Positions 8,019-15,813 of a DNA stretch of 64,000 nucleotides are shown here, one piece after another. The translations under genes were made by a program, and so were the position numbers. Origin of the DNA: VRUE01 sp963727465 (GTDB taxonomy: Bacteria; Actinomycetota; Thermoleophilia; Solirubrobacterales; 70-9). The notes below the pieces were generated by a model. That model ran no database searches. It was not told where the DNA came from and worked only from the letters and a program-made list of their open reading frames with translations. The first letter of the stretch is position 1; the number at the start of each line of letters is the position of its first letter. The DNA is taken from positions 372,001 to 436,000 of the forward strand of contig CAVSGL010000012.1 of assembly GCA_963727465.1 (NCBI GenBank), in the 5' to 3' direction.

Positions 8019-8025
8019 TCTGGGC

Positions 8026-8910
8026 TCAGGCGGCCTCGTGTTCGGCCGGCTCCTGCTGCGGCTCGGCGTCGGGGTTGTTGTGCGAGATGCGCTCCTCGTA
8101 GGAGCGGCGCCTGCTCGGATCGACCTCGGTCATCACGGTCTCGACGCCCATGAAGCGGCCGACGGCCTCCCTCGCTCTGCGCGGCAGCACCGCGCCCAGG
8201 AGCACCGACGCCCGCAGCGTGCGCGGCACGTACACGTCGACGGTGCCCAGCTCGAGCGCGTCGACGATCTCCCTGGTGACGTCCTCGGGCTCGACCCGTT
8301 TGACCCCGCGCTGGTCGGCGAGGCCTTCGATCAGCTGGGTGTTGACCGTGATCGGCATGACGTAGGAGAGCTCGACCCCGCTGCCGCGGCACTCGGCGCG
8401 AACCGCCTCGGTCAGGCCGACCACGGCGTGCTTGGTCGCGGCGTAGGTGGCGATGCCGGGCACGCCCGCTTTCCCGGCCGACGAGGACATGTTGACGATG
8501 TGCCCGGTTCCGCGGGGTTTCATCCGCCGCACCGCGAGCTGGGTGCCGACGATCACCCCGTAGACGTTGATCTCGAGCTGGCGGCGGATCGAGTCGTCGC
8601 TCTCCTGCTCGAACGGCGTCACCGGCATTATCCCGGCGTTGTTGATCAGCACGTCGACCGGGCCGAGCTGGCGTTCGGCCGCGTCGAGGAAGGCGGCGAA
8701 GGAGTCGCGATCGGTGACGTTGAGCTCGATCGCGATCGTACCGCCGCCGAGCTCGGCCGCCGTCTGCTCCGCCAGCTTCAGGTCGAGGTCGCCGAGCGCG
8801 AGCCGGCAGCCCTTGCGCACCAGCGCTTCGGCGGTGGTCTTGCCGATCCCCCGGGCGCCGCCGGTGATCGCGACGACCTTCCCGCTCAGTGAGCGTCGCT
8901 CCTTCGCCAT
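8026..8910 (-). CDS. Short-chain dehydrogenase/reductase (SDR), classical
   Basis: A 294-residue NAD(P)-dependent oxidoreductase. Cofactor motif TGGARGIG is at residues 16-23, NNAG at 90-93, and the catalytic Ser143, Tyr156 and Lys160 (YAATK) are all present. The C-terminal extension of about 45 residues (after RRAREAVGRF) is charged and probably disordered. ATG 8910 is preceded by AGGAGGAG, a strong ribosome-binding site. It lies 26 nt downstream of the SCP-x thiolase gene on the same strand; lipid or steroid-like substrates are plausible from that context, but the true substrate is not visible. Confidence 0.9.
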   Translation of the reverse strand: MAKERRSLSGKVVAITGGARGIGKTTAEALVRKGCRLALGDLDLKLAEQTAAELGGGTIAIELNVTDRDSFAAFLDAAERQLGPVDVLINNAGIMPVTPFEQESDDSIRRQLEINVYGVIVGTQLAVRRMKPRGTGHIVNMSSSAGKAGVPGIATYAATKHAVVGLTEAVRAECRGSGVELSYVMPITVNTQLIEGLADQRGVKRVEPEDVTREIVDALELGTVDVYVPRTLRASVLLGAVLPRRAREAVGRFMGVETVMTEVDPSRRRSYEERISHNNPDAEPQQEPAEHEAA

Positions 8911-8936
8911 CTCTCCTCCTCCTGCGGCAGCCCTCC

Positions 8937-10130
8937 TCAGGCCGCCGGCTTGTAGACGGTGACCACGGCGGCGCCGCCGAGGCCGATGTTGTGCTGTAGG
9001 GCGGTCTTCGCGCCCTCGACCTGTCGCTTGTCGGCTTCGCCGCGCAGCTGCCAGGTCAGCTCCGAGCACTGCGCCAGGCCGGTTGCGCCCAGCGGGTGCC
9101 CCTTCGAGATCAGCCCGCCGGACGGGTTGACGACGACCCTGCCGCCGTAGGTGGTCGCCTCTTCCTCGACCAGCTCGTGCGCCCTCCCCTCCTCGGCGAA
9201 CCCGAGCGCTTCGTAGGTGATCAGCTCGTTGGCGCTGAAGCAGTCGTGCAGCTCGCAGACGTCGATCTCCGCCGCGTCGACGCTCGCCTCGCGGTAGGCC
9301 TCTTCGGCCGCCTGCCTGGACATGTCCGAGCCGACGATCTTCATGCAGTCGGCGTTCTCGTCGAAGGTCGTGCTCAGATCGGTGACCATCGACTGGCCGA
9401 CGATCTCGATCGCCCGCTCGCCGAGGCCGTGCTCTTCGACGTAGCGCTCTGAGGCGACGATCGCGCAGGCGGAGCCGTCCGAGGTGGGCGAGCACTGGAG
9501 CTTGGTCAGCGGGTCGTGGATCATCTTCGCCGCCTTGATGTCCTCGATCGTGTACTCGTCCTGGAACTGGGCGTAGGGGTTGTTGACCGAGTGCTTGTGG
9601 TTCTTCCAGCCGATCCAGGCGTAGTGGTCCGGCTCGGACCCGTACTTCTCCATGTGGTCGCGGCCGGCGTTGCCGAACATCTGCGGCGCCGGCGGCGAGG
9701 CCTCGGGGTCGCGGATCGCGAACATCCGCTCGGCGTGCTTGTCGATCGCGTTGGTGCGGTCCGTGTACTTGACGCCCAGCGAGCCCGGCTCCATCTTCTC
9801 GAAGCCGACCGCCATCGCGCAGTCGACCAGCCCGCCCTTGACCGCCTGGCGCGCGAGGAACAGCGCCGAGGAGCCGGTCGAGCAGTTGTTGTTGACGTTG
9901 ACCACCGGGATGCCGGTGAGGCCGAGCTGGTAGAGCGCCCGCTGGCCGTAGGTCGAGTCGCCGTAGCAGTAGCCGGCGAAGGCCTGCGCGACGTCGTCGT
10001 AGGGGATGCCGGCGTCGGCGAGCGCCTTCTCCCCCGCTTCCTTGGCCCAGTCGGGGTAGTCGCCGTCCTTGGTGCCCGGCTTCTCGAACTTGGTCATCCC
10101 GACCCCGATCACGTACGTGCGGTTGCTCAA
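8937..10130 (-). CDS. Thiolase family protein, SCP-x / lipid-transfer type
   Basis: A 397-residue thiolase-superfamily enzyme. The nucleophile is Cys83 in NNNCSTGSSA and the second active site is SKGHPLGATG near residues 342-351; HDCFSANELI in the C-terminal half marks the non-decarboxylating SCP-x-like branch, which cleaves or forms 3-oxoacyl-CoA of branched or sterol-type chains. The second Cys of classical thiolases (CxGxG) is replaced by GLGGAA near the C-terminus, as in this branch. TTG start at 10130 follows AGGAG by a short spacer; upstream sequence in the frame is not thiolase-like. Probably co-transcribed with the SDR gene. Confidence 0.88.
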   Translation of the reverse strand: MSNRTYVIGVGMTKFEKPGTKDGDYPDWAKEAGEKALADAGIPYDDVAQAFAGYCYGDSTYGQRALYQLGLTGIPVVNVNNNCSTGSSALFLARQAVKGGLVDCAMAVGFEKMEPGSLGVKYTDRTNAIDKHAERMFAIRDPEASPPAPQMFGNAGRDHMEKYGSEPDHYAWIGWKNHKHSVNNPYAQFQDEYTIEDIKAAKMIHDPLTKLQCSPTSDGSACAIVASERYVEEHGLGERAIEIVGQSMVTDLSTTFDENADCMKIVGSDMSRQAAEEAYREASVDAAEIDVCELHDCFSANELITYEALGFAEEGRAHELVEEEATTYGGRVVVNPSGGLISKGHPLGATGLAQCSELTWQLRGEADKRQVEGAKTALQHNIGLGGAAVVTVYKPAA

Positions 10131-10156
10131 AGTCTCTCCTGTCGTCCCGCCGCCTC

Positions 10157-10196
10157 GGCGCGGCGATTTGGCTGGCTGGCCAAAATCTACCGCGCC
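10157..10196. terminator. Inverted repeat overlapping the FUSC stop codon
   Basis: GGCGCGG (10157-10163) pairs with CCGCGCC (10190-10196) and an inner ATTT/AAAT segment extends the stem. It spans the stop of the FUSC gene and precedes the thiolase gene on the same strand, so it probably ends the FUSC transcript. Confidence 0.5.
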
Positions 10197-11152
10197 GCGG
10201 CTCCCGGCGCGCTCGCGATCGCGTCTTCGGGTGGACCTGAAGCCGGTGGATTCGACCAGATCAGGAAGGCGATGCCGGCGATCGCGATGCCGATTGCGGT
10301 CGCGTAGGCGCGCTGCCCGGCGGCGTGGAGCAGCCCGCCGCCGAGCGTGTCGGCGAGCATCACCGCGTAGACCGTGATCGCGGTCGTGAACAGCGCGTAC
10401 TGGACGGTGAGCAGGCCGTAGGCGAAGGCGGTTGCGACCGTCAGCGCCACGGCGACGGCGATTTCGTCGCCACCCAGGGCGGCCGAGAGGCCGGTGGCGA
10501 TGACGAGCCCGGCCGCGGTGCCGACCGCGCGCAGGACCAGCCGGTGAAAGGTCTCGTCCTCCTCCGGGCGCAGCACGAAGAGGATCGTCAGCGGCACCCA
10601 GAAGCCGTGCTGCTGCATGTCGAGCAGCCGGTAGGCGGCGACCCCGACGGCCATCGCGGCGCCGAAGCGCAGCGCGTGCCGGAACGCGTGCGAGCCGATC
10701 GTCAGGTTCGAGCGCAGGTCCCCCACCCCCCCACGCCAATCCCAGACCGGCTCGCGCCGCGGGCGTGCCGGTGTCTTACCGCCCGTATGGGCGGCCAACC
10801 GCCGGTGCATCCCTTCACCGGCCCAGATAGCAAGGGAGAAGGCTGCCTGGGCGAGGCCGCCGGCGGTCGTGAAGAGCAGCGCCGGAACGGCGTCCGCCGC
10901 CGTCAGCGAGAGGCCCTGCGCGACGAGCAGCGAGAGCGCCACCATCAGGCCGGCGATCGAGAAGCGCAGGGAGACGGCGAAGGAGTAGCCCGCCGCAGCG
11001 CCCACCACCGCCATCGTCGCCACGGCCAGCAGCGGCGACCCGGCCGTGAGCGCGCCGAGAGCGGCGGCGACGCCGATCGCCGGGGCGATCGTCGCCTGCC
11101 AGGCGGCCCTGGTTCTTGCGACGGCATCCATCGCCGGGAAGCCGGCGAACAT
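10187..11152 (-). CDS. FUSC-family (aromatic acid exporter / fusaric acid resistance-like) membrane protein
   Basis: At least 321 residues with two blocks of hydrophobic helices separated by a basic cytosolic loop (about residues 115-145), ending in a second block containing FWVPLTILFVLRPEEDETFHR, the signature of FUSC-like transporters and YccS-type proteins. The coordinates use the first ordinary start (ATG 11152). The frame is open for a further 72 codons up to a TAG at 11369-11371, and that stretch reads as a plausible first helix (FLIAIPVGAALLLELGL), but it holds no ATG, GTG or TTG. The true start may be non-canonical, for example CTG 11356 or 11329. The transported compound is unknown. 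Confidence 0.75.
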   Translation of the reverse strand: MFAGFPAMDAVARTRAAWQATIAPAIGVAAALGALTAGSPLLAVATMAVVGAAAGYSFAVSLRFSIAGLMVALSLLVAQGLSLTAADAVPALLFTTAGGLAQAAFSLAIWAGEGMHRRLAAHTGGKTPARPRREPVWDWRGGVGDLRSNLTIGSHAFRHALRFGAAMAVGVAAYRLLDMQQHGFWVPLTILFVLRPEEDETFHRLVLRAVGTAAGLVIATGLSAALGGDEIAVAVALTVATAFAYGLLTVQYALFTTAITVYAVMLADTLGGGLLHAAGQRAYATAIGIAIAGIAFLIWSNPPASGPPEDAIASAPGAAAR

Positions 11153-11398
11153 CGCGCCGGTGCCGATCGAGCCCTTCGTCGCGGAGTCGAGGCCGAGCTC
11201 GAGCAGCAGCGCGGCGCCGACCGGGATCGCGATCAGGAAGCCGCGCCGGATCGCCGGCCCGGGCGCCGCCGGGCCGATCGCGAACAGCGGCCCGGCGCGC
11301 AGCGCGCGGGCCGCGCCGGAGGCGTTGAACAGCGAGGAGTGCGTGCGGTCGGCCAGCTTGCGGCGAGTCTATGGGCGCAGCGGGGTGCCCGCCCCAAG

Positions 11399-11404
11399 TA
11401 CCCT
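11399..11404 (+). promoter_or_regulatory. -10 hexamer TACCCT, leaderless pattern, ccdA
   Basis: TACCCT lies 8 nt before GTG 11413; GGAAGG in the spacer is too close to the start to act well as a ribosome-binding site. Confidence 0.5.
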
Positions 11405-11412
11405 GGAAGGTC

Positions 11413-12174
11413 GTGATCGTCGCCGACCTGAGCACCGATCCGACCGCGGGGATCGGCGTTTTTGCCGCCCTCGCGGCGGGCATAGTGTCCTTCCTCTCCC
11501 CCTGTGTGCTGCCGCTCGTCCCGGGCTACCTCTCCGCGGTGAGCGGCGTCTCCGCCGCGGAGCTCGACAGCGCCGGCTGGCGGCGTGTGCTCGGGCCCAG
11601 CCTGCTCTTCGTCGCCAGCTTCTCGGCGATCTTCATCGCGCTGGGACTGACCGCGACCGCCGTCGGCGCGACGCTCCAGGACCACAAGCAGTTGCTGACC
11701 AAGATCTCAGCCGCGCTGATCGTCGCGATGGGCGTGCTCTTCGTCGGCTCGCTGTTCGTCACGCGGCTGAACCGCGAGTGGCACGTCGACGCCCTGCTCG
11801 AGCGCGCCGGCAAGGGCGGCCCGATCGTCGCCGGCGCCGCCTTCGCGATCGCCTGGACGCCCTGCATCGGCCCGACCCTTGGCGCGATCCTCTCCGCCGC
11901 CTCGCTCTCCGGCTCGGCCGGGCGCGGGGCCTTCCTGCTCGCCGTCTACTCGGCTGGGCTCGCGATCCCCTTTCTGCTCACCGCGGTCGCCTTCTCCCGC
12001 ATGACCACGGCCTTCAGCGCCGTCAAGCGCCATTACCAGGCGATCGTCGCCACCGGCGGCCTGATCCTGATCGCGATGGGCGTCCTGATCTGGACCGGCG
12101 AACTGACCCAGCTCAACATCGAAGCCCAGCGCCTGCTCAGCGAAGTCGGCCTCGACTTCTGGAACCAGGTCTGA
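11413..12174 (+). CDS. ccdA: Cytochrome c biogenesis protein CcdA / DsbD transmembrane domain
   Basis: A 253-residue polytopic membrane protein with six predicted helices. The two conserved redox cysteines are Cys31 in SPCVLPL and Cys151 in TPCIGPT, at the expected positions in helices 1 and 4. It moves electrons from cytoplasmic thioredoxin to extracytoplasmic thiol proteins, the opposite direction to the VKOR/DsbA pair 6 kb away. GTG 11413 is preferred over an ATG 14 codons upstream because it fits the leaderless -10 and gives a normal first helix. No cytochrome c maturation genes are adjacent in the window. Confidence 0.92.
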   Translation: MIVADLSTDPTAGIGVFAALAAGIVSFLSPCVLPLVPGYLSAVSGVSAAELDSAGWRRVLGPSLLFVASFSAIFIALGLTATAVGATLQDHKQLLTKISAALIVAMGVLFVGSLFVTRLNREWHVDALLERAGKGGPIVAGAAFAIAWTPCIGPTLGAILSAASLSGSAGRGAFLLAVYSAGLAIPFLLTAVAFSRMTTAFSAVKRHYQAIVATGGLILIAMGVLIWTGELTQLNIEAQRLLSEVGLDFWNQV

Positions 12175-12383
12175 CCTCGATCGAGGCTTGGCGGTACGGT
12201 GACAGGCTGCGCAGTGTTCTGTCGGAGGCGCTTGCTAGTGTGCGATACTCAGGAAGGATGGTCGCGGGATCAACCGTCTGCTGTCTTTACAGGCAGCATC
12301 CGCTGAAAGCGGCCATAGGCGGGCCCGGTCCATCCCTTCCTCTCGCGCTTGGCAGGGCACTACGAGGAAGGGGCATCAGTTCG
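12175..12383 (+). other. Intergenic stretch upstream of the DUF3800 gene
   Basis: About 210 nt with lower GC than the flanks. I see no tRNA, no clear repeat and no convincing promoter. It may belong with the downstream DUF3800 gene as transferred DNA. Confidence 0.4.
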
Positions 12384-13082
12384 ATGCTGTACCGCGTCTA
12401 CGTGGACGAGGCGGGAGACCTGGGTCTCTCTCCGGTGTCATCTCGATATTTCGTCTTTTCGGCAGTCGTCGTTTCGGACGCCAACGATGGTCGCCTGCGG
12501 TCCGAGCTCGCCTGTCTCCGAGAGGCGCTTGGACGCAGTTCTGGGCACCCCCTTCATTTCGTCAAGTTCAGCCACTCGCAACGGCTCAAGGCCGTGCAAA
12601 GCGTTGCCCGTTCGTCCGCTTCCGCGATCGTCAACGCGGTGGTCGAAAAGGCTCCGATCGCTGTGCGGCATGACAGCGAGGCGGCTATGACCCCACGGCG
12701 CAACCCCGTCCACCTTGCGGGCCTACGCCTGTTGCTGGAGCGCGTCTCCTGGTGGCTTTCCGACAGTGAGTGCGAGGAGACGATCGTCTCTTTCGGTCAA
12801 CTCAAGGGCTTCGGGGCGGAGAAAATGCGCGACTACCGGACGACGCTCGAAGCCGACGTCGAAGCAGACATTCGCTGGCAGGTGTTCCACGGTCACGCGT
12901 TTCGCCTCAAAGGCGTAAAAGAGCTCGAACTCCTCCAGGTCGCCGACATCGCTGCGTCGGCCGTCTTCAAGGGCATCGAGCCTGATCGATTTGGCAACGT
13001 CGAGCCCCGATACGCCAACGAACTCAGGCCGAGGCTCTATTCACCGACGTCCGCGCCGGTCTTGCCATCCTCGAAAGCGTGA
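12384..13082 (+). CDS. DUF3800 domain protein
   Basis: A 232-residue protein of the DUF3800 family, recognized by DEAGD at residues 8-12 and a C-terminal LLQVADIAASAVFK segment. These acidic residues resemble an RNase H-like metal site, but the biochemical role of the family is not established. Members often occur beside mobile or defence genes; here it stands alone. Its GC is visibly lower than the neighbours and its codon choice is less G/C at third positions, consistent with horizontal transfer. ATG 12384 is chosen because the family motif begins seven residues later; the frame runs open far upstream but is not protein-like there. Confidence 0.75.
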   Translation: MLYRVYVDEAGDLGLSPVSSRYFVFSAVVVSDANDGRLRSELACLREALGRSSGHPLHFVKFSHSQRLKAVQSVARSSASAIVNAVVEKAPIAVRHDSEAAMTPRRNPVHLAGLRLLLERVSWWLSDSECEETIVSFGQLKGFGAEKMRDYRTTLEADVEADIRWQVFHGHAFRLKGVKELELLQVADIAASAVFKGIEPDRFGNVEPRYANELRPRLYSPTSAPVLPSSKA

Positions 13083-13085
13083 GAA

Positions 13086-13364
13086 TCAGTTGGTCCCGGG
13101 AGCGACGGTCTCGAGCTCGCGCCCGATCGCCTCGGTCTCCTCGAGGCCGCTGTCCTCGAGGTCCCGCGAGCAGACGATGCGGAAGCGGCCGGTGCCGATC
13201 GCCGAGTCGGGGACGACGGGCAGGCCGCGGATCTCCTCCCAGCCGAGCCGCTCGACCTCGAACGGGTTCATCCGCACCTCGGCCGCCGGGAACGGGCAGT
13301 TGCGGTTGTGCTGGTCGATCGCCTTGGAGATCGCCTCCAGGTTCTTCGCCTCCGGAGAAGCCAC
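13086..13364 (-). CDS. Hypothetical protein, small
   Basis: A 92-residue soluble protein I do not recognize. It is acidic, with no membrane segment or signal peptide; a central GWEEIRGLPVV stretch and two Cys residues are the main landmarks. The GTG start at 13364 has TAGACT 6 nt upstream, the leaderless pattern common in this window, which supports a real gene. It ends 3 nt after the convergent DUF3800 gene and lies just downstream of the cupin gene on the same strand. The composition is normal for the genome. Confidence 0.65.
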   Translation of the reverse strand: MASPEAKNLEAISKAIDQHNRNCPFPAAEVRMNPFEVERLGWEEIRGLPVVPDSAIGTGRFRIVCSRDLEDSGLEETEAIGRELETVAPGTN

Positions 13365-13370
13365 GGGACC

Positions 13371-13376
13371 AGTCTA
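13371..13376 (-). promoter_or_regulatory. -10 hexamer TAGACT, leaderless pattern, 92-residue gene
   Basis: TAGACT on the minus strand is 6 nt before GTG 13364. Confidence 0.5.
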
Positions 13377-13393
13377 AGGACCCTGCGTCCGCG

Positions 13394-13810
13394 CTACAGC
13401 CGGCCGCCGGTGTCGTAGGGCTCGCCGGGGGTGGCGCCGACCACGAGCAGGCGGAGGCCGTCGGGGCCGGGCGTGACCTTGCGCTTGACCTCGGGCCCGA
13501 CGCGGGAGATGTGGTCGGCGTCGATCGGGTACCTCTCGCCATCGGCTTCGAGCGTGCCGGAGCCCTTGAGCGCGACGTAGACCTCCTCCTGGCCGAGCTG
13601 CTGCGGGCGCTTGGCGAACATCTCGCCGCCGATGCCCTCCGCCGAGTGGTCGTGCTCGGGGTATTCGTCCGCGCCCGGCGCCAGGTCGATGATCGCGATG
13701 CCGAAGGAATTGATGCCGAGGCCCGCGCCGGCACGGTGGAAGCGGATCCCCTCGAAGAAGCCCTCGATCGCGTCGATCTCCTCGATCTTGGTGTGCGCCA
13801 CGTCATCCAT
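13394..13810 (-). CDS. Cupin-domain protein
   Basis: A 138-residue single-domain cupin. The metal-site motif is EYPEHDHSAEG (about residues 50-60) with a downstream QEEVYVALKGSGTLEADGE that forms the rest of cupin motif 1; motif 2 is less distinct (ISRVGPEVKRKV), lacking a clear His, so metal binding may be partial or a different role is possible. ATG 13810 has TAGGAT 7 nt upstream. It is divergent from dinB, with the two -10 hexamers only 9 nt apart. No substrate can be assigned. Confidence 0.8.
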   Translation of the reverse strand: MDDVAHTKIEEIDAIEGFFEGIRFHRAGAGLGINSFGIAIIDLAPGADEYPEHDHSAEGIGGEMFAKRPQQLGQEEVYVALKGSGTLEADGERYPIDADHISRVGPEVKRKVTPGPDGLRLLVVGATPGEPYDTGGRL

Positions 13811-13817
13811 CGATTCG

Positions 13818-13838
13818 ATCCTATCCCCACCCTACGAT
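13818..13838. promoter_or_regulatory. Divergent leaderless -10 pair, cupin gene and dinB
   Basis: TAGGAT (minus, 13818-13823) precedes the cupin ATG by 7 nt and TACGAT (plus, 13833-13838) precedes dinB GTG 13848 by 9 nt. The two promoters are back to back in a 37-nt gap. Confidence 0.55.
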
Positions 13839-13847
13839 CGGTGGCCC

Positions 13848-14948
13848 GTGGCCTCACAACGCACGATCGCTCACCTCGACATGGACGCGTTCTACGCCTC
13901 GGTCGAGCTGCGGCGGCGGCCGGAGCTGAGGGGGAAGCCGGTGGTCGTCTGCGGGTCGGGGCCGCGGGCGGTGGTGACGACGGCGAGCTACGAGGCGCGC
14001 AGGCTGGCCGGGATCCATTCGGCGATGCCGGCGGCGGTTGCGCGGCGGCGGTTGCCGGACGCGATCTACCTGAAGCCCGACTTCGCCGCCTATCGGGAGG
14101 CCTCGGCGCAGGTGATGGACGTCCTGCGGGCCAACGCCGAGACGGTCGAAGTCGTCGGCCTGGACGAGGCCTATCTCGACCTCACCGGCCTCTTCGCGCC
14201 GAAGGCGACGATGCGGCGGATCGCCACCGAGATCCGCGAGGACACCGGCCTGACCTGCTCGATCGGGATCTCCGAGAACCGCCTGCTGGCGAAGATCACG
14301 AGCGAGCTGGGCAAGCCGGCCGGGCTCGTGGTTCTCTCCCGCGAGCAGGCCCTTGAGCGCTTCGCCGCCGAGCCCCCCGGCCTGGTCCCGGGGATCGGCC
14401 CGAAGACCGTGGCGAAGCTGGAGAAGATGGGGATCGGCTCGCTGGCCGAGCTGCGCGCCCATGACCCTGTCGCCCTCGAGCGCGCCTTTGGACCGCGCAT
14501 GGGCCGCTGGCTGCCGGCCCGGGCCCGCTTCGAGGACGAAACGCCGATCGAGGTCGAGCGCGAGACCAAGTCGCAGTCGGCCGAGACGACCTTCGACGTC
14601 GACGTCGCCGACGCGGAGGCGATGGCCGAGCACGTCGTCGCGCTCGCCGCGGAGCTCTGCCGGCGGCTGCGCAAGCGCGAGCTCGCGGGACGCACGATCG
14701 GGATCAAGGTGCGGCTCGACGACTGGACCAACGTGACCCGCGCGCACACGATCGACGAGCCGACCAACGATCCGGCCGTCGTCACCCCGATCGCCCTCGA
14801 CCTTCTGCGCGCCTACGCCCCGCCGCGGCCGGTGCGGCTGCTCGGGGTGCGCGTCGCCGGCTTTGGGCGCGACGACGAGCATCCCGAGACAGCCGCCGCG
14901 CCGCCGGGGCAGCTCGAGCTCGGCCTGGGCGAGCGCTCAGCGGCTTGA
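13848..14948 (+). CDS. dinB: DNA polymerase IV (Y-family translesion polymerase)
   Basis: A 366-residue Y-family polymerase for lesion bypass. Catalytic acidic residues are in HLDMDAFYASVE (Asp11, Asp13) and GLDEAYLDL (Asp106, Glu107); helix-hairpin-helix GIGPKTVAKL follows near residue 183, then the little-finger domain. The C-terminus ends QLELGLGERSAA, and QLELGL resembles a beta-clamp-binding peptide. GTG 13848 is chosen from the -10 spacing and because the family starts just before the LDMD motif. The 3' end overlaps the convergent RlpA-like gene by 12 nt. No LexA-type operator was recognized. Confidence 0.93.
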   Translation: MASQRTIAHLDMDAFYASVELRRRPELRGKPVVVCGSGPRAVVTTASYEARRLAGIHSAMPAAVARRRLPDAIYLKPDFAAYREASAQVMDVLRANAETVEVVGLDEAYLDLTGLFAPKATMRRIATEIREDTGLTCSIGISENRLLAKITSELGKPAGLVVLSREQALERFAAEPPGLVPGIGPKTVAKLEKMGIGSLAELRAHDPVALERAFGPRMGRWLPARARFEDETPIEVERETKSQSAETTFDVDVADAEAMAEHVVALAAELCRRLRKRELAGRTIGIKVRLDDWTNVTRAHTIDEPTNDPAVVTPIALDLLRAYAPPRPVRLLGVRVAGFGRDDEHPETAAAPPGQLELGLGERSAA

Positions 14949-15578
14949 GAGCAGCACCCCGGTGCTGGGGAAGCGCAGACGCGCCCGGGTCGCCGCGGTC
15001 AGGTCGAAGTCGCGTCCGGCGACGTAGGGGCCGCGATCGACCACGGGCACGGTGACGCTGTGGCCGCGGTAGCGCAGCTTTACCTTCGAGCCGCAGGGCA
15101 GCGTCTTGTGAGCGACGCCCAGCGTCCCCGGCTCGAGCGTGCCGCCGCAGGCCAGCGCGCCGCCGTAGAGGCCGGGGCCGTAGTAGGAGGCGGCCGCGGT
15201 CCGGTAGGCGGTGACCCGGCGGGCCGGGCTGATTGCGGCGCGCACGCGCTTGTCGTGCAGGCCGTAGGCCCGCACCCGGTAGGTGCCGAGGCGGCGCGGG
15301 CGCCAGCGCAGCGCGAAGGCGCCGTTGCGCCTGCTCGCGGCGCCGATCGTCGCCCCGCGCGAACCGCGGACGACGATCTTCACGCGGTGCGAGCCGCGTG
15401 GCCGCACCCGCCCGCGCAGCCAGAGCTTCTCTCCGCCGACGACGACGTGGCTGGAGACGTGCAGGGTGACGTGTGAACGGACCCGCTCGGGCGACCTGTG
15501 GTGCGTGCTCGCCGGCGCCGGGACGCTCCCGGCGAGCAGGGCGGCAGCGGCCAGCGCCGCGGGCAGGGTGAATCGCAT
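14937..15578 (-). CDS. Secreted RlpA-like double-psi beta-barrel protein
   Basis: A 213-residue exported protein. An N-terminal signal peptide (about 1-24, ending PAPAS) is followed by an Arg-rich, Ig-like beta region (about 30-120) and a C-terminal RlpA/3D-type double-psi barrel containing ASYYGPGLYGG, ACGGTL, VAHKTLPCGSKV, VVDRGPYV and GRDFDLT. The Asp in DRGPY and DFD are the conserved active-site-region residues of the fold. Such proteins act on or bind peptidoglycan. ATG 15578 begins the signal sequence. A Crp-type palindrome lies 126 nt upstream. Confidence 0.88.
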   Translation of the reverse strand: MRFTLPAALAAAALLAGSVPAPASTHHRSPERVRSHVTLHVSSHVVVGGEKLWLRGRVRPRGSHRVKIVVRGSRGATIGAASRRNGAFALRWRPRRLGTYRVRAYGLHDKRVRAAISPARRVTAYRTAAASYYGPGLYGGALACGGTLEPGTLGVAHKTLPCGSKVKLRYRGHSVTVPVVDRGPYVAGRDFDLTAATRARLRFPSTGVLLSSR

Positions 15579-15703
15579 CGTGTCTCAACTCGCTTTCTCG
15601 TCTGCCTACGCGGCGGACCGCAACTCGCGGCCCGCGTGAAAGGACGGCAGATGGATTGCCTGGGTCGGGACGGAACACCGTAGGAAGCCGATCGGCGCGG
15701 GTG

Positions 15704-15719
15704 AGTGAGCGCAATCACA
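15704..15719. promoter_or_regulatory. Candidate Crp/FNR-family operator
   Basis: AGTGA-GCGCAA-TCACA, one mismatch from the TGTGA-N6-TCACA consensus of actinobacterial and enteric Crp. It sits in the 235-nt gap between the RlpA-like gene and the divergent WS/DGAT gene. Confidence 0.5.
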
Positions 15720-15813
15720 CTGCGGCGAGACGCACGATTCGCTGCAAACCGCGCTGCGAAGCCAAGTCCACGCCTGGATTTGGGACTCGTCCAGGTGTGC
15801 GAAGATTGTCCGC

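Noticed and set aside
15579..15720. Possible c-di-AMP (ydaO) riboswitch upstream of the RlpA-like gene
   Set aside because: That riboswitch is often found before wall genes of this kind, but I could not match its conserved core segments. Only the Crp-type palindrome is supported.
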